A stretch of DNA of 21,913 nucleotides from Sulfidibacterium sp964588415 (GTDB taxonomy: Bacteria; Bacteroidota; Bacteroidia; Bacteroidales; F082), in NCBI GenBank assembly GCA_964588415.1, contig CAZPPK010000037.1, positions 1 through 21,913 of the forward strand, read 5' to 3'. Of the stretch, positions 14,112-21,708 are shown in pieces. Made by a program: the position numbers and the translations under genes. Position 1 is the stretch's first letter; every line of letters starts with the position of its first letter. The notes under the pieces are model-generated. The model was given only the letters and a program-made list of their open reading frames with translations. It did no database searches and was not told the DNA's origin.

Positions 14112-15047
14112 ATGAGTAAAGAGGTAAAAATTGGCACCCGTGGCAGCAAACTTGCGCTATATCAGGCCAATAAAGTTAAGGGTTCGTTAGAAGAGAAGTT
14201 TCCAGAAATCAAATTTTCTGTGGAGATTATTCATACCAAAGGAGATAAAATTCAGGATGTTGCTTTATCAAAAATTGGAGATAAAGGTCTGTTTACGAAA
14301 GAAATAGAACAGGCTCTTTTAGATGGTCGCATCGATTTGGCTGTACACAGCATGAAGGATCTTCCTACAGATTTTCCGGAATCGTTGAAACTGGGTGCCG
14401 TTTTGGAACGTGGAGAAGCCCGTGAGGCTTTTATCGCTGATCAGGGCAGGACTTTATCAGACTTAAATGAAAATGATATTATAGGTACCTCCAGCGTCAG
14501 GCGGAGGGCACAACTTCTGGAAATCAATCCATCTTTTAAAATTGTTGATATTCGAGGCAATGTAGAAACACGCTTAAACAAGTGGCGTTCCGGCCATTGT
14601 ACTGCTACAATCATGGCTGCAGCAGGCATTCAAAGGTTGGAACTTGGGGAGGTTATCAGCGAGCTGGTCAGTATTGAAAAAATGATCCATGCTCCTGCGC
14701 AGGGAATTATTGCTATCGAAACACGTGAAGACGACCCGTTTATTGATTCTTTAATGGTTGGAATCAATCACACAGAGACCTGGATCATGGCCCGGGCAGA
14801 GTATGCTTTCCTGGCAGCTCTTGATGGCGGCTGCCAGGTACCTATAGCATGTCACTCTGAAGTGAACGGCGAAGACTTTACTATTTCCGCACAGGTGCTT
14901 TCGCCCGACGGAAGTAAATCGATAAAGGATACTGTAAAAACCACCACGGTGAAAGCTGTTGAAACAGCCCAAAAACTGGCCACTTCCTTTTTAAAACAGG
15001 GAGCTTTAGAAATTCTAGGAAGCATTGAGCGCCAAACAAATAAATAG
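14112..15047 (+). CDS. hemC: Hydroxymethylbilane synthase (porphobilinogen deaminase)
   Basis: Polymerises four porphobilinogen molecules into hydroxymethylbilane in the cytosol. 311 residues, as expected. The N-terminal IGTRGSKLALYQA (7-19), DLAVHSMKDLPT with its substrate-site aspartate and lysine, GTSSVRRRAQL and the DIRGNVETRLNKW segment are all intact. Cys241 in DGGCQVPIACH is the attachment site of the dipyrromethane cofactor (E. coli Cys242). It starts 7 bp after hemA and its end overlaps the hemD start by 23 bases, consistent with one transcript and coupled translation. Confidence 0.97.
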   Translation: MSKEVKIGTRGSKLALYQANKVKGSLEEKFPEIKFSVEIIHTKGDKIQDVALSKIGDKGLFTKEIEQALLDGRIDLAVHSMKDLPTDFPESLKLGAVLERGEAREAFIADQGRTLSDLNENDIIGTSSVRRRAQLLEINPSFKIVDIRGNVETRLNKWRSGHCTATIMAAAGIQRLELGEVISELVSIEKMIHAPAQGIIAIETREDDPFIDSLMVGINHTETWIMARAEYAFLAALDGGCQVPIACHSEVNGEDFTISAQVLSPDGSKSIKDTVKTTTVKAVETAQKLATSFLKQGALEILGSIERQTNK

Positions 15048-15801
15048 TACCCCAGGGGAACAGTCTGTTATCAGTACTCAGCCCTTCGACCAAGCCGAAA
15101 AACTCAGACTGGCGTTGAAAGGCAGCGGTATTACTTTTTTTAATCTTCCCATGATACGGACTGAAGCCTTGCCTTTGTCCGAGGAAATAAAAACTGCAAT
15201 TCTGGGACTGAATCAATTCAACCTTGTGGTCTTCACCAGCAAAAATGGAGCTGATGCTTTCTGGAATGATTTGATGCAGATAAAAGTTGCTTTTCCGGAA
15301 GCTTTAAAAATAGCAGTCATTGGTAAAGGAACAGCAAACGCCGTAAAAAAATATCATGGCAATCCCGATTTTATTAACGAAGGGAATACATCAACAGATT
15401 TTGCAGCATATTTAAAATCAGAAGTTATCAGCGAAAGCGATAAAATATTGTTAGCGCAAGGAACATTGGCTCCAGACTTTTTATTAAATGAATTGAATAA
15501 ACTGGCGGAAGTAAAACGCATCAATGTTTATCAGACCTTGCCTGAAGAAAACTGCGACTCCGGTTTGATAACTAATATCCGGAATAACCGTTACGGTTTG
15601 CTAGTTTTCAGCAGTCCGTCCGGTTTTTCAAATTTTTACAAATTCTATAAAGGTGATGAAGAACAATCTCCTCTAAGAATCTTATCCATAGGGAGAACCA
15701 CTTCAAATGCCATTTTAGGAATTTGCAACGCTGAAATTATTACGGTTGAAAAGCCCGGTACGCAAGGACTAAAAAATGAAATTATACGTTATTTCCATTA
15801 A
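15025..15801 (+). CDS. hemD: Uroporphyrinogen-III synthase
   Basis: Closes hydroxymethylbilane with inversion of ring D to give uroporphyrinogen III. HemD is poorly conserved, and the assignment rests on the family pattern plus position between hemC and hemB. The N-terminal stretch VISTQPFDQAEKLRLALK corresponds to the usual VxxTRPxxQA opening. VVFTSKNGADAF matches the conserved FTSxNG motif, and LLVFSSPSGFSNF the second-domain FTSPS-type motif. 258 residues is normal. The start must be TTG 15025: the preceding in-frame stop is at 15016-15018, and the first in-frame ATG would delete the VISTQP strand. It therefore overlaps hemC by 23 bases. Confidence 0.9.
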   Translation: MSAKQINSTPGEQSVISTQPFDQAEKLRLALKGSGITFFNLPMIRTEALPLSEEIKTAILGLNQFNLVVFTSKNGADAFWNDLMQIKVAFPEALKIAVIGKGTANAVKKYHGNPDFINEGNTSTDFAAYLKSEVISESDKILLAQGTLAPDFLLNELNKLAEVKRINVYQTLPEENCDSGLITNIRNNRYGLLVFSSPSGFSNFYKFYKGDEEQSPLRILSIGRTTSNAILGICNAEIITVEKPGTQGLKNEIIRYFH

Positions 15802-15813
15802 AACATTAATATT

Positions 15814-16785
15814 ATGAGCTTTCCAACAACAAGACTAAGAAGATTACGTTACAATCCCGTTTTACGGGATATGGTTACTGAAACTAAAGTAACGACCGAC
15901 GACCTCATTATGCCGTTGTTTGCCTGTCCGGGAAAAGGCGTGAAAAATCCTATTGTTTCCATGCCCGGAAATTATCAATTTTCCATCGACTTATTGGTTG
16001 AAGAATGTAAATCACTGATGGATGTTGGCATCCGCGCCATCATTTTATTCGGTATTCCTGAAGAAAAAGACGAAACCGGGATGATCGCCGCTCACGACGA
16101 CGCCATCATTCCCCGGGCCATTGATGCTATTAAGAAAAATGTTCCTGGAATGTTTGTCATCGCCGATATCTGCAATTGCGAATATACTACACACGGACAT
16201 TGCGGTGTTATTGTTGACGGTGATGTCGAAAATGATCAAACTTTTGATTCATTGGTGGCACAGTGCATTACCTTTGCACGTCATGGTGTGGACATGGTGG
16301 CTCCCAGCGACATGATGGATGGCAGGGTCATGAAGATAAGGCAAGGTCTTGATAAAGAAGGATTTTACATGACGCCTATCATGGCTTATTCGGCCAAATA
16401 TGCTTCCGCTTTTTACGGACCCTTCCGCGATGCAGCAGAAAGCGCACCAAAATTTGGAAACCGCTCCACTTATCAGATGAATCCGCCCAATTCAAATGAA
16501 GCCATGCGCGAAATTGAGTTGGACATTATAGAAGGTGCCGACATCATTATGGTAAAACCGGCTTTGAGTTACCTCGACATCATTCAAAGGGCAAGACAGC
16601 GCTTCGATCTGCCTATTGCCTCTTATAATGTGAGCGGCGAATTTTCCATGGTAAAAGCGGCTGCTGAAAAAGGATGGATCGACGAAGATCGCATTGTTAA
16701 AGAAATTCTTACATCTATCAAAAGAGCAGGTAGTGACCTTATTTTGACTTATCACGCCAAACATTTTGCAGAAAAATTAAAATAA
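15814..16785 (+). CDS. hemB: Delta-aminolevulinic acid dehydratase (porphobilinogen synthase)
   Basis: Condenses two 5-aminolevulinate molecules to porphobilinogen. 323 residues, usual for the family. The active-site zinc motif is of the cysteine type: CNCEYTTHGHCG around residues 119-130 supplies three cysteines, so this is a zinc-dependent form rather than the magnesium form that has aspartates there. Lys195 in YSAKYASAFYGPFR and Lys248 in MVKPALSYLD are the two Schiff-base lysines. APSDMMDGR is also present. It starts 12 bp after hemD. Confidence 0.97.
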   Translation: MSFPTTRLRRLRYNPVLRDMVTETKVTTDDLIMPLFACPGKGVKNPIVSMPGNYQFSIDLLVEECKSLMDVGIRAIILFGIPEEKDETGMIAAHDDAIIPRAIDAIKKNVPGMFVIADICNCEYTTHGHCGVIVDGDVENDQTFDSLVAQCITFARHGVDMVAPSDMMDGRVMKIRQGLDKEGFYMTPIMAYSAKYASAFYGPFRDAAESAPKFGNRSTYQMNPPNSNEAMREIELDIIEGADIIMVKPALSYLDIIQRARQRFDLPIASYNVSGEFSMVKAAAEKGWIDEDRIVKEILTSIKRAGSDLILTYHAKHFAEKLK

Positions 16786-16840
16786 CAGGATCTCCGGAAA
16801 CTGTTATTCAAAAATCTTGAACAGAAAGAATTGATTATTT

Positions 16841-18163
16841 ATGAACCACAACCAAAGTATCCAGGCGTTTCAGGACGCCCAGAAAATCATTCCCGGAGGA
16901 GTAAATTCTCCCGTTAGGGCTTTTAAAAGTGTTGGGATTCCGCCGGTTTTTATTGACCACGGCAAAGGATCTAAAGTTTATGATATTGATGGAAATGAAT
17001 ACATCGATTTTGTCTCTTCATGGGGACCTTTGATTTTAGGCCACGCCCATAAAGAAATCCTGGAAGTCATAAATAAAACGGCAGAAAAAGGAACATCTTT
17101 CGGCGCTCCGACACTTTTGGAAACAAAAATGGCTCAGCTCATTGTTGACATGGTGCCTTCGGTTGAGTGCATAAGAATGGTCAATTCAGGAACTGAGGCC
17201 ACAATGAGCGCAATCAGGTTGGCAAGAGCTTTTACCGGAAGGGAAAGAATCATCAAATTTGAAGGGAATTATCATGGCCATGCCGACAGCTTTTTAATTA
17301 AGGCCGGTTCGGGAGCTATGACTCTTGGCGTTCCCGATAGCCCCGGTGTTACAAAAGGAACTGCCGGAAATACCCAGGTGGCACCTTATAATGATGTAGA
17401 AGCTGTTGAAAAACTTTTCGAATCATTTCCGAACCAAATCGCTGCGGTTATTGTGGAACCCGTTGCGGCCAATATGGGCTTGGTTCCTCCACAGAAAGGT
17501 TTTTTGCAGGCACTCAGGGACATCACCAAAAAGCACCATGCTTTGCTTATTTTTGATGAAGTGATCACCGGATTTCGCTTGGCTCGCGGCGGAGCACAGG
17601 AATATTTCGGTATTAACCCGGATCTGACAACACTTGGAAAAATCATCGGTGGTGGTTTGCCTGTGGGCGCTTATGGCGGAAGAAAAGAAATTCTGGACAT
17701 ATTGGCTCCCAACGGACCCGTTTACCAGGCAGGAACCCTTTCGGGGAATCCGCTTGCTATGGCTGCCGGTTATACCGCATTGAAAATTCTGAATCAAAAT
17801 CCTGGTATCTACAAAAGCCTTGAAATAAAAGCTCAGGAACTCGCCGAAGGATTCCGCAAAAATATTGAAGAGACAGGAACAAAAGCGGTTGTAAATCAGA
17901 TTGGTTCGTTACTTACTTTGTTTTTTAATGACGCGCCTGAAGTGACTTCTTTTGAACAGGCTGCGCAATCTGACACGAACCGATTTGCAGAATATTTCAG
18001 GTTGTCGCTTGAGAATGGTATTTACCTGGCTCCTTCGCAGTTTGAATGTGCTTTTGTTTCGGATGCACACACGGCTCAGGACATTGAAATGGCCATCAAA
18101 GCAAACAGGGCTGCACTGGTAAAAATGACGGAAATTACTAGTAAAGAAAACAGGGGAAAATGA
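16841..18163 (+). CDS. hemL: Glutamate-1-semialdehyde 2,1-aminomutase
   Basis: PLP-dependent intramolecular transamination of glutamate-1-semialdehyde to 5-aminolevulinate, the step after HemA. 440 residues, slightly longer than the common 425-430. IPGGVNSPVRAFKSVG (17-32) is a hallmark of GSA aminomutases among class III aminotransferases. NSGTEATMSAIRLAR is the PLP-phosphate region, IFDEVITGFR provides the aspartate contacting the pyridine nitrogen, and LGKIIGGGLPVGAYGG contains the Schiff-base Lys267 (E. coli Lys265). The gap after hemB is 55 bp. Downstream a hairpin-forming repeat separates it from hemE. Confidence 0.96.
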   Translation: MNHNQSIQAFQDAQKIIPGGVNSPVRAFKSVGIPPVFIDHGKGSKVYDIDGNEYIDFVSSWGPLILGHAHKEILEVINKTAEKGTSFGAPTLLETKMAQLIVDMVPSVECIRMVNSGTEATMSAIRLARAFTGRERIIKFEGNYHGHADSFLIKAGSGAMTLGVPDSPGVTKGTAGNTQVAPYNDVEAVEKLFESFPNQIAAVIVEPVAANMGLVPPQKGFLQALRDITKKHHALLIFDEVITGFRLARGGAQEYFGINPDLTTLGKIIGGGLPVGAYGGRKEILDILAPNGPVYQAGTLSGNPLAMAAGYTALKILNQNPGIYKSLEIKAQELAEGFRKNIEETGTKAVVNQIGSLLTLFFNDAPEVTSFEQAAQSDTNRFAEYFRLSLENGIYLAPSQFECAFVSDAHTAQDIEMAIKANRAALVKMTEITSKENRGK

Positions 18164-18174
18164 AAGGAAAGGTT

Positions 18175-18263
18175 ATCATTTCGACGAACGGAGAGAGGAG
18201 AAATCTCCCGGGTAACATGCTTCTGCTGATGAGATTTCTCAGTCGTGCCTCCTTCGAAATGAC
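18175..18263. repeat. Imperfect inverted repeat between hemL and hemE
   Basis: The left arm ATCATTTCGACGAAC...AAATCTC (18175-18207) and right arm GAGATTTCTCAG...CGAAATGAC (18231-18263) can fold into a long interrupted stem, best at its outer ends (TCATTTCGA with TCGAAATGA) and around GAGAAATCTC with GAGATTTCTC. The left arm matches 4838-4870 (minus strand) at 26 of 33 bases. It starts 11 bp after the hemL stop and would be part of the hem mRNA if the cluster is one transcript. No T-run follows, so it is not a typical terminator. A GAGCC/GGCTC hairpin lies further on at 18341-18356. Confidence 0.7.
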
Positions 18264-18426
18264 AGGTTTTCACTTTGAGGCCCCCCGCATGACGATGAAG
18301 TAACTAATTTTAGATTAATTTGATTGACACTTATGCGTCAGAGCCAAAACAGGCTCCGAAGAAGAGATTAGCGGAAATCATTTATTGAACTCTGTATCAA
18401 AAACATTAATTCACAAACTTATTATT

Positions 18427-18432
18427 AAGGAG
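18427..18432 (+). promoter_or_regulatory. Shine-Dalgarno-like AAGGAG before hemE
   Basis: AAGGAG stands 3 nt before the ATG at 18436. It supports that start over a TTG in frame at 18385. The spacing is short, and such motifs are otherwise nearly absent in this window. Confidence 0.45.
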
Positions 18433-18435
18433 CCA

Positions 18436-19461
18436 ATGACTTCTGTATTTTTAGACACATTAAATCATAAAAATGCCCACCGGCCACCGGTGTGGTTTAT
18501 GCGGCAGGCCGGACGCGTGCTTCCATCCTATCTCAAACTCAAAGAAAAACACACTTTTTGGGAAATGATGCGCGACCCAAAGCTGGCTGCAGAAGTTACT
18601 TTGCTTCCCGTGCACGATCTAGGCGTAGATGCTGCCATTTTGTTTTCGGATATTTTGGTAATCCCTCATGCAATGGGCATGGGTCTCGACTTTACCGACA
18701 ACGGACCGGTATTTGAAAAACCGGTAAAAGTGATGACCGATCCGGTGAAAAACATGCTTCCCGACCCCGAAAAGCTGAATTACATTTATCAGGTTATCGA
18801 TGAGATTTTGGTAACCCGTCCGGAAAACACGCCACTGATCGGATTTTGCGGGGCGCCATTGACCGTGCTGAGTTTTATGATCCAGGGATTAGGCAGTCGG
18901 TCAGATTTTTCTGATGCTGTGAAATGGATGTTTGGCAATCAGGAAACACTAAAGCAACTGATTGATGCAGTAACAGAAATGACATTGATTTATGTCAAGA
19001 ATCAGATAAAACACGGTATTGAGACTTTTCAGCTTTTCGAGACCAATGCCGGATTGATCCCCAATGATTTTTACGAAGAATTTTTTCTGCCTTCTGTTAA
19101 GAAGATTGCCAATGCAGTGCGGTCAGAAGGCATTCCGTTTATCTTTTTCCCGAAAGGAATTGGAAACGGCATTTCGATGATCGACTATGATGTTTGCGAT
19201 TTTCTGAGTGTTGACTGGCTGACATCGATCGAACACGCCAGAAAGATTGTAGATGAGAAAGTTGGCCTTCAGGGAAATCTGGATCCCCGTGTACTTTTTG
19301 CATCAAAAGAAGCCATTGAAAAAGAACTGGACAAATTTGTGGATTTCGGAAAAAAACATCAAAATTGGATTTTCAATTTGGGACACGGTTTTATGCCTGA
19401 AACTCCTTTTGAGAATGCCCGTTTTATTACTGACTGGGTTAAAAACCAAAACTGGAGATGA
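18436..19461 (+). CDS. hemE: Uroporphyrinogen decarboxylase
   Basis: Removes the four acetate carboxyls of uroporphyrinogen III to give coproporphyrinogen III. With ATG 18436 the protein has 341 residues, the normal family size; the 17 residues a TTG at 18385 would add do not look like family sequence. Signature 1, RPPVWFMRQAGRVLPSY (16-32), holds the substrate-binding arginines. The catalytic-site aspartate is Asp72 in LFSDILVIPHAMGMGLDF. GFCGAPLTVLSFMIQG is the second signature, and NLGHGFMPETP near the C-terminus carries the conserved histidine. It is separated from hemL by 272 bp containing a repeat, so it may have its own promoter; a one-mismatch -7 box (TTAATTTG) lies near 18315. Confidence 0.96.
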   Translation: MTSVFLDTLNHKNAHRPPVWFMRQAGRVLPSYLKLKEKHTFWEMMRDPKLAAEVTLLPVHDLGVDAAILFSDILVIPHAMGMGLDFTDNGPVFEKPVKVMTDPVKNMLPDPEKLNYIYQVIDEILVTRPENTPLIGFCGAPLTVLSFMIQGLGSRSDFSDAVKWMFGNQETLKQLIDAVTEMTLIYVKNQIKHGIETFQLFETNAGLIPNDFYEEFFLPSVKKIANAVRSEGIPFIFFPKGIGNGISMIDYDVCDFLSVDWLTSIEHARKIVDEKVGLQGNLDPRVLFASKEAIEKELDKFVDFGKKHQNWIFNLGHGFMPETPFENARFITDWVKNQNWR

Positions 19462-19502
19462 CGGGAAACCAACACATATTGATCAAGAATAAAGATTGAA
19501 TT

Positions 19503-20873
19503 ATGGACTTAGATATTTTTAAAAAATACAACAGGCCTGGGCCACGTTACACGAGTTATCCCCCCGCAACATTTTTTCAGGGCGGATTTACACCTGCTCA
19601 ATACATTGAGCAGATTGAAATCTCGAACCACGATAAACCGCAGAATATTTCTTTCTACGTGCACATTCCGTTCTGTAACCGGCTCTGCCATTTCTGTGGC
19701 TGTACTACGGGAATTTCTCAAAAGGAAGACGTGATCAGGAGATACATTGACGCCATCATCAAAGAAATTAAAACGGTTTCCCAATACCTTGATACAAACA
19801 GGAAAGTAAGCCAGATCCATTGGGGCGGTGGCACACCCAACGCTATCAATATGGGTTATATTGAAGAGATCATGCAGGTTTTCCACGAAAGATTCAACTT
19901 CATCGAAAAACCTGAAATTGCTGTTGAATGCCATCCCGGGGAACTAGATTTCAAAGATATCGATCGCCTTGCAGCTGCCGGTTTTAATCGCATCAGCCTG
20001 GGTGTTCAGGACTTTGATCCTGCCATTCTGAAAATAGTCAATCGCCTGCCTTCCAAACGACCCGTTGAAGAGTTAGTTTCGTACATGAAAGGAAAAGGTT
20101 TCCACGGCGTAAACCTGGATTTGATTTACGGATTACCCGGCCAGACACAGGAAAGTTTTGCAGAAAACATTCAAAAAGCCATTGAAGTTTCTCCCGACAG
20201 ACTTGCAACTTTTTCTTATGCTCACGTTCCATGGGTAAAATCGGCACAGAAGATTCTCGAAAAAAGAGGATTGCCCAATCCTGATGAAAAATTACAGATG
20301 TTCCTTGAAGGTCTGAACGCGCTGACCGCAGCAGGATATGTTACCATCGGAATGGATCATTATGCCAAAGCCAGCGATGATTTAAGCCTCGCACTCAAAA
20401 ATAATACGCTTCACAGGAATTTCCAAGGCTACGCTACACGCGAAACGACCGGGCAGGTATATGGTTTTGGGAGTTCTTCCATCACACAGCTCTGGGGCTC
20501 TTACATCCAAAACGTTAAAACCTTCAAACAATACATTGAAGAAATAAACAAACACGGATTGGCACCGGATCGCGCTTATGTTTTAACTCCTGAAAACCAG
20601 GTGGTACGCGAAGTAATCACGGAAATCATGTGTAACGGCCGCATGGATTTTGATGAAGTAGCCGCCCAGTTTGGAAAACAGGGTGATGAAATCAAGGAAA
20701 TTGTACAATTTTCTCCTGAAAAATTACAGGAATTCATTGATGATCAGTTAGTAAGCATCAAAGGAAATACGGTGAACGTTCACAAAGAAGGCTTTTTCGT
20801 AGTGCGGAACATTGCCATGGCATTTGACCCGTTGTTGAAGACTTCCGACGCAATGTATTCCAAAACTATTTAG
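19503..20873 (+). CDS. hemN: Oxygen-independent coproporphyrinogen III dehydrogenase
   Basis: Radical-SAM enzyme that decarboxylates coproporphyrinogen III to protoporphyrinogen IX without oxygen. The 456 residues agree with true HemN. Cys58, Cys62 and Cys65 (CNRLCHFC) bind the 4Fe-4S cluster, and Cys67 completes the CxxxCxxCxC pattern that separates HemN from the haem chaperone HemW. The N-terminal RPGPRYTSYPPAT (11-23), needed for HemN activity, is present; HemW lacks it. IHWGGGTPNAI is the SAM-binding GGTP motif, and the C-terminal HemN domain (from about 370) is complete. It lies 41 bp after hemE and is the last gene of the cluster. No oxygen-dependent HemF is seen here. Confidence 0.96.
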   Translation: MDLDIFKKYNRPGPRYTSYPPATFFQGGFTPAQYIEQIEISNHDKPQNISFYVHIPFCNRLCHFCGCTTGISQKEDVIRRYIDAIIKEIKTVSQYLDTNRKVSQIHWGGGTPNAINMGYIEEIMQVFHERFNFIEKPEIAVECHPGELDFKDIDRLAAAGFNRISLGVQDFDPAILKIVNRLPSKRPVEELVSYMKGKGFHGVNLDLIYGLPGQTQESFAENIQKAIEVSPDRLATFSYAHVPWVKSAQKILEKRGLPNPDEKLQMFLEGLNALTAAGYVTIGMDHYAKASDDLSLALKNNTLHRNFQGYATRETTGQVYGFGSSSITQLWGSYIQNVKTFKQYIEEINKHGLAPDRAYVLTPENQVVREVITEIMCNGRMDFDEVAAQFGKQGDEIKEIVQFSPEKLQEFIDDQLVSIKGNTVNVHKEGFFVVRNIAMAFDPLLKTSDAMYSKTI

Positions 20874-20903
20874 AAAATTAATAGTACACTGATTTGTTAC
20901 GAT

Positions 20904-20941
20904 CAGCAGTAGGGACGCGATGCATAGCGTCCCTACTGCTG
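20904..20941. repeat. Perfect 15-bp hairpin repeat after hemN
   Basis: CAGCAGTAGGGACGC (20904-20918) pairs perfectly with GCGTCCCTACTGCTG (20927-20941) around the loop GATGCATA. It lies 30 bp after the hemN stop, between convergent genes. There is no T-run, so a simple terminator is unlikely, although it could slow polymerase. The TAGGGACGC/GCGTCCCTA core resembles palindromes dispersed in many bacterial genomes. Confidence 0.75.
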
Positions 20942-20949
20942 AATACCGT

Positions 20950-21001
20950 ACACATTCGGATTTGTAATCCGAATGTGTTGATTTCCGGGATTTTTAATCC
21001 C
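20950..21001. repeat. Two adjacent perfect hairpins
   Basis: ACACATTCGGATT (20950-20962) pairs perfectly over 13 bp with AATCCGAATGTGT (20966-20978), loop TGT. Directly after it GGGATT (20987-20992) pairs with AATCCC (20996-21001), loop TTT. Both share the layout GGATT-nnn-AATCC, so they look like units of one repeat. Together with the previous hairpin they fill most of the 187-bp gap between hemN and the outer-membrane gene. Confidence 0.7.
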
Positions 21002-21060
21002 AGCCTGAAGCAACTAACAGATTAAGTTTGGAAGAGCAAAAAGATCAGTGTCCCATTCCA

Positions 21061-21708
21061 TCAAAATTTAACCCCAAGAACAGGCGTCAGCGTTAACCCA
21101 TCCATACCAAGTACGTAATATGCACCGCCCCTCACGCCAATAAACAATTTATCGTTGAACTGGTAATAATAATCCAGGTTAAAAACAGCACCGGCTTCAG
21201 AATCATCATAATTATTAATACTCGGATACCAGGTCAGGTTCCCATTATTATCATATTTCCCTAAAATATATGCGTTATAACTTTTGGTTCTGTTTACTGT
21301 AAAATCCAGTTGCGGCATCAATCGGCTGTGTTTTCCCAATTTAAACTCATAACCCAGGCCAAAAGCATAATTCCGGATGCTGTATTGGTATTTCTGACCT
21401 GCGTAAGCGCTTGCATGCACATATTTCCGTTCCAATGTAACATGCATGATTCGTGCCGTCACGATCAAACCGTCATTCAGCCTGATGCCCCCTTCTATCC
21501 ATATTTGCTGGCCACTTACAACCGGGGCCGGGGCCACCACCGAACCAGACCACCAAAAGTCCTCCGCCACTTTGCTAATATCCCCGTATAAACCGTCGCC
21601 GAATTTCAGGTAACCATTAATTTTTTGTCTTTCTTGCTGCTTTTGCTGCGCAAAAGAAAGTAAGGGAAAAAGAAAAATCATCCCCAGAATTAGTGTTTTC
21701 TTAATCAT
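21061..21708 (-). CDS. Predicted outer-membrane beta-barrel protein
   Basis: A 215-residue exported protein of no family I recognise. A signal peptide occupies residues 1-20 (KK, hydrophobic core, then SFA); the likely signal peptidase I cut leaves a mature N-terminus of Gln-Gln-Lys. The remainder alternates hydrophobic and polar residues with many Tyr, Gly and Asn, and several strand-like segments (for example GLIVTARIMHVTLERKY, NYAFGLGYEFKL, AGAVFNLDYYYQF, LFIGVRGGAYYVL). It ends LTPVLGVKF, with the terminal Phe typical of outer-membrane barrels. An 8-strand OmpW/OmpX-sized barrel is plausible. Its ATG overlaps the TGA of the upstream gene by four bases, so the two form an operon entering from the right. 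Confidence 0.75.
   Translation of the reverse strand: MIKKTLILGMIFLFPLLSFAQQKQQERQKINGYLKFGDGLYGDISKVAEDFWWSGSVVAPAPVVSGQQIWIEGGIRLNDGLIVTARIMHVTLERKYVHASAYAGQKYQYSIRNYAFGLGYEFKLGKHSRLMPQLDFTVNRTKSYNAYILGKYDNNGNLTWYPSINNYDDSEAGAVFNLDYYYQFNDKLFIGVRGGAYYVLGMDGLTLTPVLGVKF

Noticed and set aside
18385..18435. Upstream TTG start for hemE adding 17 residues
   Set aside because: The added residues do not resemble UroD N-termini, and an AAGGAG motif supports ATG 18436.
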